Positions 7,715 through 14,962 are shown, counted from the stretch's first letter. The stretch is 23,686 nucleotides of DNA from CAZADA01 sp964524065 (GCA_964524065.1 CAZGCB010000031.1:1-23686), one strand, 5' to 3'. Notes: generated from the sequence alone by a model not told the origin. Numbers and translations: made by a program.

Positions 7715-10359
7715 TGGACCACGATATTGATGATCCGGTCGGGGACCACAATCACTTTCCGCACGGTTTTGCCCTCCAAGGCGCGCGCGACGCCGGGAAT
7801 GTCGCGCGCTTGAGCTTCGGCGTCTTCGGCCGACAAGGGCGCGCCTTTGGCCGCCTCCAGCTCGCCGCGGCGTTTGCCGTTCACCTGAATGGGCAAAAGA
7901 ACGGTGTCCTCCACCGTCAGTGCTTGATCCGCTTGCGGCCAAGGCGCGTGGGAGACAAAGCCCGTCCCGCCCAGGCGCGCCCAGCACTCCTCCGCCAAAT
8001 GCGGCATGAAGGGCGCGATCAACCGCGCAAGGATCCCGCAAGCTTCAACGCGGGCGGCCCGCATGGCGGCGCTGTCCGCGCTTTCAGCTTTGCGCAAGGT
8101 GGAGACAAACTCATGCACATTGGCGACGGCGACATTGAAGCGGAACTGCTCCACGCCGTCGCTCACCGCGAGGATGGTTTTGTGCGCCGCCTTGCGCACG
8201 CCTAAGGCGTCGCCATCGACGCCGTCGGCAGCTTTCAGCGGCTGCAGCCCTTCGGCCGCCAGCAGCTTGGCGTCGGGCAGGGCGTCCACCACGCTCCACA
8301 CCTTCTGGACGAAGCGCCACGCGCCCTCCACGCCGGCGGCGGACCATTCCACATCGCGCTCCGGCGGGCTGTCGGACAAGACAAACCAGCGCGCGACATC
8401 CGCCCCGTAATCGGCGACGAAGCTCTCCAAATCCACGACATTGCGCTTGGATTTGGACATTTTCTCCAGCACGCCGCGCTTCACTGGTGAGGCGTCAGAC
8501 ACGCGCACCGCGCCGCCATCCGTCAGCTCCACCTCATCGGGGGAGAGCCATTCGCCCTCCGCGGATGTGTAGGTTTCGTGGGTCACCATGCCTTGGGTGA
8601 ACAGGCCGGCGAACGGCTCGGGGCTGTCCAGGTCTAAGAGGCCGCAATCCATCATGGCGCGGGTGAAAAAGCGGGCATAGAGCAGGTGCAGCACCGCATG
8701 CTCCACCCCGCCCACATATTGATCCACCGGCATCCAATGCTGGGTTGCGGCTTTGTCCACCGGCGCTTCGGCTTTGGGCGCGCAGAAGCGGGCGAAATAC
8801 CACGAACTGTCGACAAAGGTGTCCAACGTATCGGTTTCCCGCTCCGCCGGACCGCCGCATTCGGGGCAGTCCACCTGCTTCCAGGTCGGGTGGCGCAAGA
8901 GGGGATTGCCGGGCTTATCGAAGCTGACATCCTCCGGCAGCGTCACCGGCAGCTGATCATCGGGCACCGGCACCACGCCGCATTTGGGGCAGCGGATCAC
9001 CGGGATCGGGCAGCCCCAATAGCGCTGGCGAGAGACGCCCCAATCGCGCAGGCGGAACACCGTTTCGCCTTCGCCGGCCTCCAACGCCTCCAGCCGCTCA
9101 ATGACTTTGGCCTTGGCCGCATCGATATCGAGGCCGTTGAGGAAGTCTGAATTGTAGATGGTTCCGGGGCCGGTATAGGCCTCGTCAGTGATGGCGTGCT
9201 CCTCGGCCTTCACATTGGGCGGCAGCACCACCGGCAGCACGGGCAGGCCATACTTGCGCGCGAACTCCAAATCGCGCTGATCACCGGCGGGGGAGCCGAA
9301 AATCGCGCCCGTGCCGTAAGTCGACAGCACAAAATTGGCCGCCCAGACGGGGATCTCCCAGCCGGGCACCAGCGGGTGCTCCACGCGCAGGCCGGTGTAA
9401 TAGCCGAGCTTCTCCGCTTTCTCGATCGCTTCTTCGGAGGTGCCCAGCGCCGCGCATTTCTTCTGGAAGGTCTGCAGCTTGCGGTCTCTTTTCGCCAGCG
9501 CTTTAGCCAACGGGTGATCGGCGGCGATGGCGACAAAACTCGCGCCATAGAGCGTGTCCGGACGCGTGGGGAACACCTCAATGGCGTCATAGGGGGCGCC
9601 GGAAGCATCGAGCGCCGTTTTCGGGGGCGGGGTGGCCGCGGAAAATTTAAAGCGCACATTCGCGCCGCGGCTTTTGCCGATCCAGTGCGCCTGCATGGTG
9701 CGCACCTTCTCCGGCCAGCGATCCAACCCATCCAGCGCCGCCAGCAAATCCTCGGCATAATGGGTGATCTTGAAGAACCACTGCTCCAGCTCGCGGGTTT
9801 CCACGGGCGCGCCGGAACGCCAGCCCTTGCCATCAATCACCTGCTCATTGGCCAAGACGGTGTGATCCACCGGATCCCAATTCACCTTGGCGGCCTTGCG
9901 ATAGGCCAGGCCCTTCTCCAGGAATTTCAGGAAAATCCGCTGCTGCTGTTCGTAATACTCCGGATCGCAGGTGGCGAACTCCCGATCCCAATCGATGGAA
10001 ATGCCCAGCAGCTTCAGCTGCGCGCGCATGGCGTCGATATTGTCATAGGTCCACGCTTTGGGGTGGACGCCGCGCTGCATGGCTGCGTTCTCCGCCGGCA
10101 TGCCAAACGCGTCCCAGCCCATGGGGTGTAAGACATCATAGCCCTGCATGCGCCGGGTGCGCGCCACGACATCGCCCATGGCGTAATTGCGCGAGTGGCC
10201 GACATGGATTTTGCCGGAGGGGTAGGGGAACATCTCCAGCACATAGGCTTTGGGGCGGGTATCGCCGGAGGCGGGGACATCCGCGGCCTTGAAGGCTTTG
10301 GCCTGCGCCCAGGCGGCGCGCCAGCGGGGTTCGACGTCTTTGGCGTTGTATCGGGCCAT
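7711..10359 (-). CDS. leuS: Leucyl-tRNA synthetase
   Basis: The 882-residue class I aminoacyl-tRNA synthetase charges tRNA-Leu. The HIGH-type motif appears as PYPSGKIHVGHSRNYAMGDV at about residues 46-65. The editing (CP1) domain occupies the middle, with SYTGTG-like strands such as VLSTYGTGAIFGSPAGDQRD. A zinc-type CPKCG/CPECGG pair and the LeuRS block WYFARFCAPK and YVGGVEHAVLHLLYARFF follow. The KMSKS loop is EKMSKSKRN. The anticodon-binding and C-terminal domains complete a normal length. It heads the leuS–lptE–holA operon and is divergent from the TetR gene across a 130-bp intergenic region. Confidence 0.98.
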   Translation of the reverse strand: MARYNAKDVEPRWRAAWAQAKAFKAADVPASGDTRPKAYVLEMFPYPSGKIHVGHSRNYAMGDVVARTRRMQGYDVLHPMGWDAFGMPAENAAMQRGVHPKAWTYDNIDAMRAQLKLLGISIDWDREFATCDPEYYEQQQRIFLKFLEKGLAYRKAAKVNWDPVDHTVLANEQVIDGKGWRSGAPVETRELEQWFFKITHYAEDLLAALDGLDRWPEKVRTMQAHWIGKSRGANVRFKFSAATPPPKTALDASGAPYDAIEVFPTRPDTLYGASFVAIAADHPLAKALAKRDRKLQTFQKKCAALGTSEEAIEKAEKLGYYTGLRVEHPLVPGWEIPVWAANFVLSTYGTGAIFGSPAGDQRDLEFARKYGLPVLPVVLPPNVKAEEHAITDEAYTGPGTIYNSDFLNGLDIDAAKAKVIERLEALEAGEGETVFRLRDWGVSRQRYWGCPIPVIRCPKCGVVPVPDDQLPVTLPEDVSFDKPGNPLLRHPTWKQVDCPECGGPAERETDTLDTFVDSSWYFARFCAPKAEAPVDKAATQHWMPVDQYVGGVEHAVLHLLYARFFTRAMMDCGLLDLDSPEPFAGLFTQGMVTHETYTSAEGEWLSPDEVELTDGGAVRVSDASPVKRGVLEKMSKSKRNVVDLESFVADYGADVARWFVLSDSPPERDVEWSAAGVEGAWRFVQKVWSVVDALPDAKLLAAEGLQPLKAADGVDGDALGVRKAAHKTILAVSDGVEQFRFNVAVANVHEFVSTLRKAESADSAAMRAARVEACGILARLIAPFMPHLAEECWARLGGTGFVSHAPWPQADQALTVEDTVLLPIQVNGKRRGELEAAKGAPLSAEDAEAQARDIPGVARALEGKTVRKVIVVPDRIINIVVQ

Positions 10360-10453
10360 GGGAGATCAGCTTATGGCTGCGCGTTTCGGGAGCCGCACCC
10401 TAGGCTGATGTGAGCCGAAGGCAAACAGAACCCGTCTCGGTTTCCGCACCGAC

Positions 10454-10481
10454 TTGACGGCGTCATCTCAAATGAGACATA
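10454..10481 (+). promoter_or_regulatory. Promoter of the TetR–hydroxylase operon
   Basis: TTGACGG at 10454-10460 is an exact match to the -35 element reported for Caulobacter housekeeping promoters (TTGACGS). Thirteen bases later GAGACATA (10474-10481) is a partial match to the -10 element GCTANAWC. Transcription would begin close to the ATG at 10490, giving a leaderless or near-leaderless mRNA. No Shine-Dalgarno precedes that ATG, which agrees with this. Confidence 0.5.
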
Positions 10482-10491
10482 AATGTCTCAT
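10472..10491. promoter_or_regulatory. TetR-family operator palindrome
   Basis: ATGAGACAT, a 2-base AA spacer and ATGTCTCAT form a perfect 9-2-9 inverted repeat. It overlaps the predicted -10 element and the first two bases of the TetR start codon. Size, symmetry and position are those of a TetR-family operator used for autorepression. I did not see a second complete copy in the window; only a half-site-like ATGTCTCA occurs inside a coding region near 22889. Confidence 0.7.
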
Positions 10492-11053
10492 GAGCGACAC
10501 GACACGCCCAACAGCGCGCGACGCTTTGGTGGAGGCGGCCTTCGCCGTCTTCAGCCGCGATCCCAGCGCCTCCCTGTCCGCCATCGCCGAGCGCGCTGGC
10601 GTCGGCCGGGCGACGCTGCACCGCTATTTTGCGAGCCGTGAGGCGCTGATCCACGCGCTCGCACGCATCGCCATTGAGGAGATGGAGGCCGCCACGGAGG
10701 CGGCGTGCGCGGATGTCCCCACCCATGGCGAGGCCCTGCGCCGCACGCTGGAGGCGTTGATCCCGCTCGGCGATCGCCATGGCTTCCTGGCGCTTGAGCC
10801 GGTCGAGGATGATGCGCAAATCGCCGCCGCCTTTGCGGCGCAACAGCGCGAAACGCGGGCGGCGGTGGAGGGCGCTATCGGCGAGAGGGTGTTTGACGAT
10901 CGCGTTCCGGCCGCCTGGATCGTCCAGGCCTATGATCATTTGCTCTACGCCGCGTGGGAAAGCGTGCGCGCGGGGGAGGCGACGCCGACGCAAGCTGCGG
11001 CGCTCGCATGGCGCACGCTCACCACCGGATGCGGAGGATCCCATGACGCCTGA
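10490..11053 (+). CDS. TetR-family transcriptional regulator
   Basis: The product has 187 residues if the ATG at 10490 is used. The N-terminal TetR_N domain has the helix-turn-helix LSAIAERAGVGRATLHRYFASREALIHAL at about residues 27-55. The C-terminal ligand-binding domain is helical and unassigned. Upstream ATG codons at 10472 and 10454 are in frame but lie in the operator and -35 element and also lack a ribosome binding site, so leaderless initiation at 10490 is favoured. Its last 11 bases overlap the start of the hydroxylase gene, which suggests the hydroxylase is the direct regulatory target. The ligand is unknown. Confidence 0.87.
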   Translation: MSDTTRPTARDALVEAAFAVFSRDPSASLSAIAERAGVGRATLHRYFASREALIHALARIAIEEMEAATEAACADVPTHGEALRRTLEALIPLGDRHGFLALEPVEDDAQIAAAFAAQQRETRAAVEGAIGERVFDDRVPAAWIVQAYDHLLYAAWESVRAGEATPTQAAALAWRTLTTGCGGSHDA

Positions 11054-11894
11054 TGTTGTCGATCGTCTCGGCGCTGAGATTGATGGTGCGTTTTTCATCA
11101 TCGGCGCCGCCGTCTTCGCCATTGAGATGTTGAAGGCGCTATTCACCCGATCGCTGAAGGGGCGCAGCGTCCTCGACATGCTTGTCAGCGCGTCGACGCA
11201 GATCCCGAGCCTGCTGGCGCAAATCGTCATCTTCAGCCTCACCTATGCCGGCTATGTCTGGCTCAGCGAGACGGTGGTCGCTTGGACGTTTCCGATCACG
11301 GCGTGGACGATCCTGCTGGCCCTGCTGGCGGCGGACTTCGTCTATTATTGGGAGCATCGGGCCGCGCATGAGGTGCGCCTACTGTGGACCCAGCATGCGG
11401 TGCACCATTCCTCGCGCTTTATGAACATCATCGTAGGCGTGCGGTTCGGCCCGCTGGAGGGCGTTGCGGCGGCGCTGTTCCATGCGCCCCTGGTGCTGAT
11501 CGGCTTTCCGCCGGCGCTGGTGTTTTTCGGCATGCTGGTCGTGCTGGTGGCGTACCAAACCTGGATCCATACCGAGCTGGTGGGCCGGCTCGGCCCGCTG
11601 GAGGCGATCCTCAACACGCCGGCCAATCACCGAGTCCACCATGGCTGCGACGACAAATACATCGACAAAAACTATGGCGGCATTCTCATCGTTTGGGATC
11701 GGCTGTTCGGCACCTATCAGCGCGAGGAGGAGACGCCGCGTTATGGCCTCAACCGCGATTTCGACAGCATCAATCCGCTGAGGGTGTGGTTCTCCGAGCT
11801 GCCGGGCCTGTGGCGTGATGTGCGCCAAGCACGCAGCAGGGGCGAGGTGTGGCGGCGCCTGTTCGGCCGTCCCGACTGGCGCCCGAGCGATTAG
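11043..11894 (+). CDS. Fatty acid hydroxylase / sterol desaturase superfamily membrane enzyme
   Basis: The 283-residue integral membrane protein has hydrophobic segments at about residues 15-32, 57-80, 85-103 and 150-175. The di-iron histidine boxes are intact: HRAAH (about residues 108-112), HAVHH (about 121-125), a lone H in WIHTEL, and HRVHH (about 200-204). These match the HX3H, HX3HH, HX3HH pattern of the superfamily, whose members hydroxylate or desaturate lipids, sterols or carotenoids using O2. The substrate cannot be told from sequence. It starts at ATG 11043 behind GGAGG within the end of the TetR gene, which it overlaps by 11 bp. A short hairpin lies directly after the stop (11896-11901 with 11908-11913). 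Confidence 0.9.
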   Translation: MTPDVVDRLGAEIDGAFFIIGAAVFAIEMLKALFTRSLKGRSVLDMLVSASTQIPSLLAQIVIFSLTYAGYVWLSETVVAWTFPITAWTILLALLAADFVYYWEHRAAHEVRLLWTQHAVHHSSRFMNIIVGVRFGPLEGVAAALFHAPLVLIGFPPALVFFGMLVVLVAYQTWIHTELVGRLGPLEAILNTPANHRVHHGCDDKYIDKNYGGILIVWDRLFGTYQREEETPRYGLNRDFDSINPLRVWFSELPGLWRDVRQARSRGEVWRRLFGRPDWRPSD

Positions 11895-11959
11895 GCGCCC
11901 AAGCGAGTGGGCGAGGGGGGGCTGGTGGGTGAGGCTGTCGCGCCGCCCGCTGTGGCTCC

Positions 11960-12026
11960 CCTTTGAGGCTGGCCAATTGTCGGCCTAGCTCTGGGCCTGC
12001 TTGGCGGGGCTAATCACCCTCAAAGG
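11960..12026 (+). promoter_or_regulatory. Inverted repeat pairing with the ribosome binding site of the dehalogenase-like gene
   Basis: CCTTTGAGG (11960-11968) is exactly complementary to CCTCAAAGG (12018-12026). The second arm covers most of the very strong Shine-Dalgarno AAAGGAGG (12022-12029), which lies 6 bases before the ATG at 12036. The 49-base loop contains further GGCC/GGCC pairing. In mRNA this could mask the ribosome binding site, but no known riboswitch or thermometer class was recognised. Complementarity is certain; regulation is inferred. Confidence 0.4.
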
Positions 12027-12035
12027 AGGCCCGCC

Positions 12036-12784
12036 ATGACCCAACGCGCCGCGCTTGTCACCAATGTGCTGGGCTATGCCGGCCCGCCGGCCGTGTCCGC
12101 GCTTTTGCAAGACGGCTACAGGGTTTTCGCCCATGACACAGCCTTCACCGACGCGGCCCCGGCGGCGGCGTTTATCGATGGTCGGGCGGGCATCACCCCC
12201 ATATCCGACGCGGCGCCGACAAAAATCATCGAGACGGTGCTTCAACAGACCGACAGCCTGGCGGCGCTGGTGAGCAATGATCACTGGCCCCGGCCTATGA
12301 TCTGGAAACCGCGCCGCTGGAGGCGTTAAGCGCCAATCTGGAGCATTTGGTCGCGTTCCCCTTCGCGCTGGTTCAGGCGGCCTTGCCTGTTTTGCGCCGG
12401 CAGTCCCAGGCCAATATCGTCTTGATCACGTCAAACCGCACCCGCTTGCCGCTGTCCGGCGGCGCTTTCGCGGATGCGGCGCGGGCGGCGGCCAACGCCT
12501 TGTTGCGTTCGCTGGCCATTGATTGCGCCGAGCATGGCGTGGTGGTGAACGCTGTGGCCCCGAATTTCCTCTATAGCGAGGCCTATTATCCCAACGCGAT
12601 TTTCCTGGACACGCAGCGCGGGCGCGCCTGTGTGCGCGACGCCGTGCCGGTCGGCCGCCTCGCCGCGCCGGAGGAGATTGGCGAACTCATCGCCGTCCTC
12701 GCTTCGGTGAAGTCGCGGTTTTTGACCGGCGCGATTGTGGACTTTTCCGGCGGCTGGCCAGCGGGCCCGGCCCGGCCGTCTTGA
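12036..12784 (+). pseudogene. Halohydrin-dehalogenase-like SDR protein, frameshifted
   Basis: Two frames make one protein: residues from 12036 end at 12329, and the continuation in another frame runs to 12784. They join if one C is added to the CCCC run at 12288-12291, giving about 249 residues, the size of halohydrin dehalogenases (HheC family, SDR fold without the NAD(P) glycine motif). VTNVLGYAG fits the T-X4-(F/Y)-X-G halide-pocket signature. AHDTAF, LVSND and PNFLYSE resemble HheC segments I recall. The catalytic S-X12-Y-X3-R pattern is present as S-X12-A-X3-R (Ser at 12431-12433, Ala at 12470-12472), so the Tyr is missing. It could be a decaying gene, a sequencing indel in an intact gene, or a non-dehalogenating relative. 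It has its own AAAGGAGG ribosome binding site. Confidence 0.7.
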
Positions 12785-12796
12785 GCCGCGCGGCGA

Positions 12797-13270
12797 TCAG
12801 TCCAGCGTTTGGATTTTCAGGTCCCGAGCGCGGGTGAGGATCGAGTCCTCAATTTGGCGCGCGGTTTCAGGGTCCACCGACGCGTCAATCCAGCCGCCGA
12901 GGGAGGGATTGCGCACCTGCTTGAACAGATTGACGCTGATGGCGTCCGCGCGCAGGCGCGCATCAAGAATGTAGACGGTGGCTTTAAACCGCTCCTGCGG
13001 CGCCTGAGGGTTGGCGAACCAATCGGTGATGATCACACCGCCATACGGGTCGGCGGAGCTCAACGGCCAGAAATCCAACGTCTCCAGGCTGGCGCGCCAC
13101 AAAAATCCATTCACGGCGATGGCCGCATCATCGTCATCATCGCGATCGCGGCGCACCACCACTGTGGGCTCCGAGGGGGCCCGCGCGGATTGCTGCGCGC
13201 TTTGACCCCCGCCGCAGGCGGCGGCGCCGATCAGGCTAAGACTGGCGACCATCAACAAGCGCACAAACAT
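12797..13270 (-). CDS. DUF3576 domain-containing lipoprotein
   Basis: The 157-residue protein has a short signal peptide with lipobox AAAC at about residues 16-19, then a charged linker with an RDRDDDDD run. A conserved domain follows, containing AVNGFLWRASLETLDFWPLSSADPYGG and VIITDWF. This block is the signature of the DUF3576 family of alphaproteobacterial lipoproteins, of unknown function and usually found beside leuS. Here it is separated from leuS by the TetR/hydroxylase/dehalogenase-like cassette. It faces that cassette tail to tail with only 12 bp between the stops. Confidence 0.85.
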   Translation of the reverse strand: MFVRLLMVASLSLIGAAACGGGQSAQQSARAPSEPTVVVRRDRDDDDDAAIAVNGFLWRASLETLDFWPLSSADPYGGVIITDWFANPQAPQERFKATVYILDARLRADAISVNLFKQVRNPSLGGWIDASVDPETARQIEDSILTRARDLKIQTLD

Positions 13271-13641
13271 GCGTCGTTCTCCTCACGGCATTAAAACGTC
13301 GATCGAAATCATCCTCGCCGGCGCGTCCAGCGCGCGGGGTATATCACGCCGCCAGCCATCCGCCAGCCATGGGAAGCGGTGACACGCTGTGTCTTGTGCA
13401 GCACAGCACATATGAAAATTGCATTCCACGCGACGGAGTACAAGCGCGCGGCGCGTGAATATGCTGTAAGCGCGCGGCTGAAAACGTAAGCCGGCGTTGA
13501 CGATAAGGTGGTGCGACGCGCCGTCGGCTATGCGGCGGCGCGTTAAGAAAGAGTTAGGCGTTTCAGTGGCGCTTGGACGCAGCGCTTGGGGGCGGCGCAA
13601 CCATCGCCTATATTGGGCGGGTATTAAGGGTGGACCGGACG
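13271..13641. other. Divergent intergenic region between DUF3576 and the NtrZ-like gene
   Basis: This 371-bp region has no convincing gene and must hold promoters for both flanking genes. It is relatively AT-rich near 13400-13435. Two small adjacent dyads are seen: GACAC/GTGTC (13381-13393) and TGTGC/GCACA (13395-13405). AAGCGCGCGGC is directly repeated at 13442-13452 and 13468-13478. A near-consensus CtrA site lies at 13543-13557. Confidence 0.6.
13543..13557 (+). promoter_or_regulatory. Near-consensus CtrA-binding site
   Basis: TTAA-N7-TTAG, one base from the CtrA consensus TTAA-N7-TTAA of Caulobacterales, lies about 85 bp upstream of the NtrZ-like start codon. CtrA is the cell-cycle master regulator in this order. 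Such 7/8 matches occur by chance in AT-rich gaps, so this is a candidate only. Confidence 0.3.
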
Positions 13642-14145
13642 ATGGTACGGGCGAGCACATGGGTGGGCATGGCGGTGGCCGCGGCGCTGAGCGCCGGTGC
13701 GGCGTACGCCCAAGATGCGCCCGCCGCACGCGATGCTGAGGCGGCGCCGAGCCTTGCGCAGCAATTGCTCGCGCCCGGCGTGACGGAGCATTACACCAAG
13801 GCCGATGAAGCGGGCGGGGCGCCGGCCTGGCATGAGATTTTCACACTCACGCGTGAAGGCGATGTGAGTTATCTGGCCGATCGCTCCTTCAGCTTCGACA
13901 ACAGCCTGTTCGCCGCCGATGATGATCGCTCCTGGGGCTTCACCTTGGATGTGCGCGATGTGCATGGCGTCTTGGGCGAGGGTGAAACCGCCGAGGAAGT
14001 CTCCGCCGGAGCGTTTGTCAGTGTCGGCCCGCGGTTGCGTCTGGGCGGCGAGCTGCGGATGCGCGATTTGGAGCGCGACCCCCTATCCTGGGAGGGCGTG
14101 CAAGACACGCCGCAAATCAAGCTGCAGTCCGCGTTCCGCTTTTAG
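13642..14145 (+). CDS. NtrZ-like periplasmic protein
   Basis: The product has 167 residues from the ATG at 13642, with signal peptide MVRASTWVGMAVAAALSAGAAYAQ cleaved near AYA-Q. The mature part contains RSWGFTLDV, then SAGAFVSVGPRLRLGGELRM, and a short C-terminal block ending in KLQSAFRF. This resembles NtrZ of Caulobacter, a periplasmic protein linked to control of the NtrY–NtrX two-component system; I recall the pattern and did not align it. The frame extends upstream to 13573 but would lack a signal at the N-terminus. An AAGGG lies 11 bases before the ATG. The stop codon lies in the left copy of the 55-bp duplication at the scaffold gap. In the joined sequence it would overlap the stop of the convergent ThiE-like gene by two bases. 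Confidence 0.6.
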   Translation: MVRASTWVGMAVAAALSAGAAYAQDAPAARDAEAAPSLAQQLLAPGVTEHYTKADEAGGAPAWHEIFTLTREGDVSYLADRSFSFDNSLFAADDDRSWGFTLDVRDVHGVLGEGETAEEVSAGAFVSVGPRLRLGGELRMRDLERDPLSWEGVQDTPQIKLQSAFRF

Positions 14146-14184
14146 GGTCGCCATATCTGCGCTGCGGGCGCGTGCGGGCGCGCA
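14130..14184. repeat. Left copy of exact 55-bp duplication at contig end
   Basis: These 55 bases are identical to 14285..14339 across the N-run. They contain the end of the NtrZ-like gene and the end of the ThiE-like gene. The length is that of an assembly k-mer overlap, so this is one genomic sequence shown twice. Confidence 0.9.
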
Positions 14185-14284
14185 NNNNNNNNNNNNNNNN
14201 NNNNNNNNNNNNNNNNNNNNNNNNNNNNNNNNNNNNNNNNNNNNNNNNNNNNNNNNNNNNNNNNNNNNNNNNNNNNNNNNNNNN
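14185..14284. other. Scaffold gap of exactly 100 N
   Basis: The run of exactly 100 N is a conventional placeholder. The flanks share 55 identical bases, so the contigs probably overlap and no sequence is missing. Confidence 0.95.
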
Positions 14285-14339
14285 CGCGTTCCGCTTTTAG
14301 GGTCGCCATATCTGCGCTGCGGGCGCGTGCGGGCGCGCA
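14285..14339. repeat. Right copy of exact 55-bp duplication at contig end
   Basis: Identical to 14130..14184. Merging the copies leaves the NtrZ-like gene and the ThiE-like gene convergent with overlapping stop codons. Confidence 0.9.
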
Positions 14340-14962
14340 GCCAGTGCGTCCACCGCCGCCACTCCAACCACACCCACGTTCAGCACACGGGCCGCCGTCA
14401 CGGGGGTGACCCCTCCCAACGCCATGACGGGAAGGGCCGCGTTCTGCGCCAGTCCCGCGAGACGCAAGACGCCGAGGGCGCGCCCGGCCGACGGGCTGCG
14501 TGAGGGGAAAACTGGCGAAACAAACGCCGCGTCCATGCCCGCCGCCGCTGCGCGCCGGATCGCTCGCGCATCATGGGCGGCGGCGGTGCGAATCCAATCG
14601 CGCCGCCAGCGGCGCCGCAGCCGCCGATCACCCAGAAAGCGTTGGGGAATATGCACGCCCGCCGCGCCCACGCGCCGCGCCAAATCGACGTCCGCCGCAA
14701 TCAGCAATGTGAGGCCGCGCGCTCGCGCCAGCTGGGCGAGGGGCGCGGCCTGGGCGATGGCCCCGGGCTCACCGAAATGGCGATGCACCACACCGGCGCC
14801 GCGGGGCAGACGGGCTGCGGCCGCCAGCGAATCGGGCAGGCGCCCCGGATCGGTGAACAACCACAATCGCGGTAGGGGATGCGGGAACCTCGGCGCTGAG
14901 GCCGGCTCTAACCGCGCCGCGATTCTTGCCAAGCGATGCAGACCAGCGTCAGATCCGCCCAT
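14297..14962 (-). CDS. ThiE/TenI-like TIM-barrel protein with altered active site
   Basis: The 221-residue protein has the thiamine-phosphate synthase fold pattern: PRLWLFTDPGRLPD near residue 32, RGAGVVHRHFG, GAAGVHIPQRFL, AAFVSPVFPSRSPSAGRALG and VMALGGVTPVTAARVLNVGVVGVAAVDAL. Key ThiE residues are not kept. The Asn-Asp pair before the GVHLGQ strand is Ala-Ala, and the Thr-Lys of the FPTxTK loop is Ser-Pro. ThiE chemistry is therefore doubtful despite the fold. The ATG at 14962 shares bases with the opposite-strand yggS start. The C-terminus lies in the right copy of the 55-bp duplication. Confidence 0.75.
   Translation of the reverse strand: MGGSDAGLHRLARIAARLEPASAPRFPHPLPRLWLFTDPGRLPDSLAAAARLPRGAGVVHRHFGEPGAIAQAAPLAQLARARGLTLLIAADVDLARRVGAAGVHIPQRFLGDRRLRRRWRRDWIRTAAAHDARAIRRAAAAGMDAAFVSPVFPSRSPSAGRALGVLRLAGLAQNAALPVMALGGVTPVTAARVLNVGVVGVAAVDALAARPHAPAAQIWRP

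Noticed and set aside
7715..8041. Upstream open frame that would extend LptE to 296 residues
   Set aside because: It lies antiparallel-free inside leuS in another frame, is Arg-rich, and would place the lipoprotein signal internally.
8686..10131. Several long plus-strand open frames antisense to leuS
   Set aside because: High GC produces long shadow frames; leuS has complete synthetase motifs on the other strand.
14406..14960. Long plus-strand frame joined to yggS
   Set aside because: It is the antisense shadow of the ThiE-like gene; YggS starts at the ATG at 14961 as in the family.
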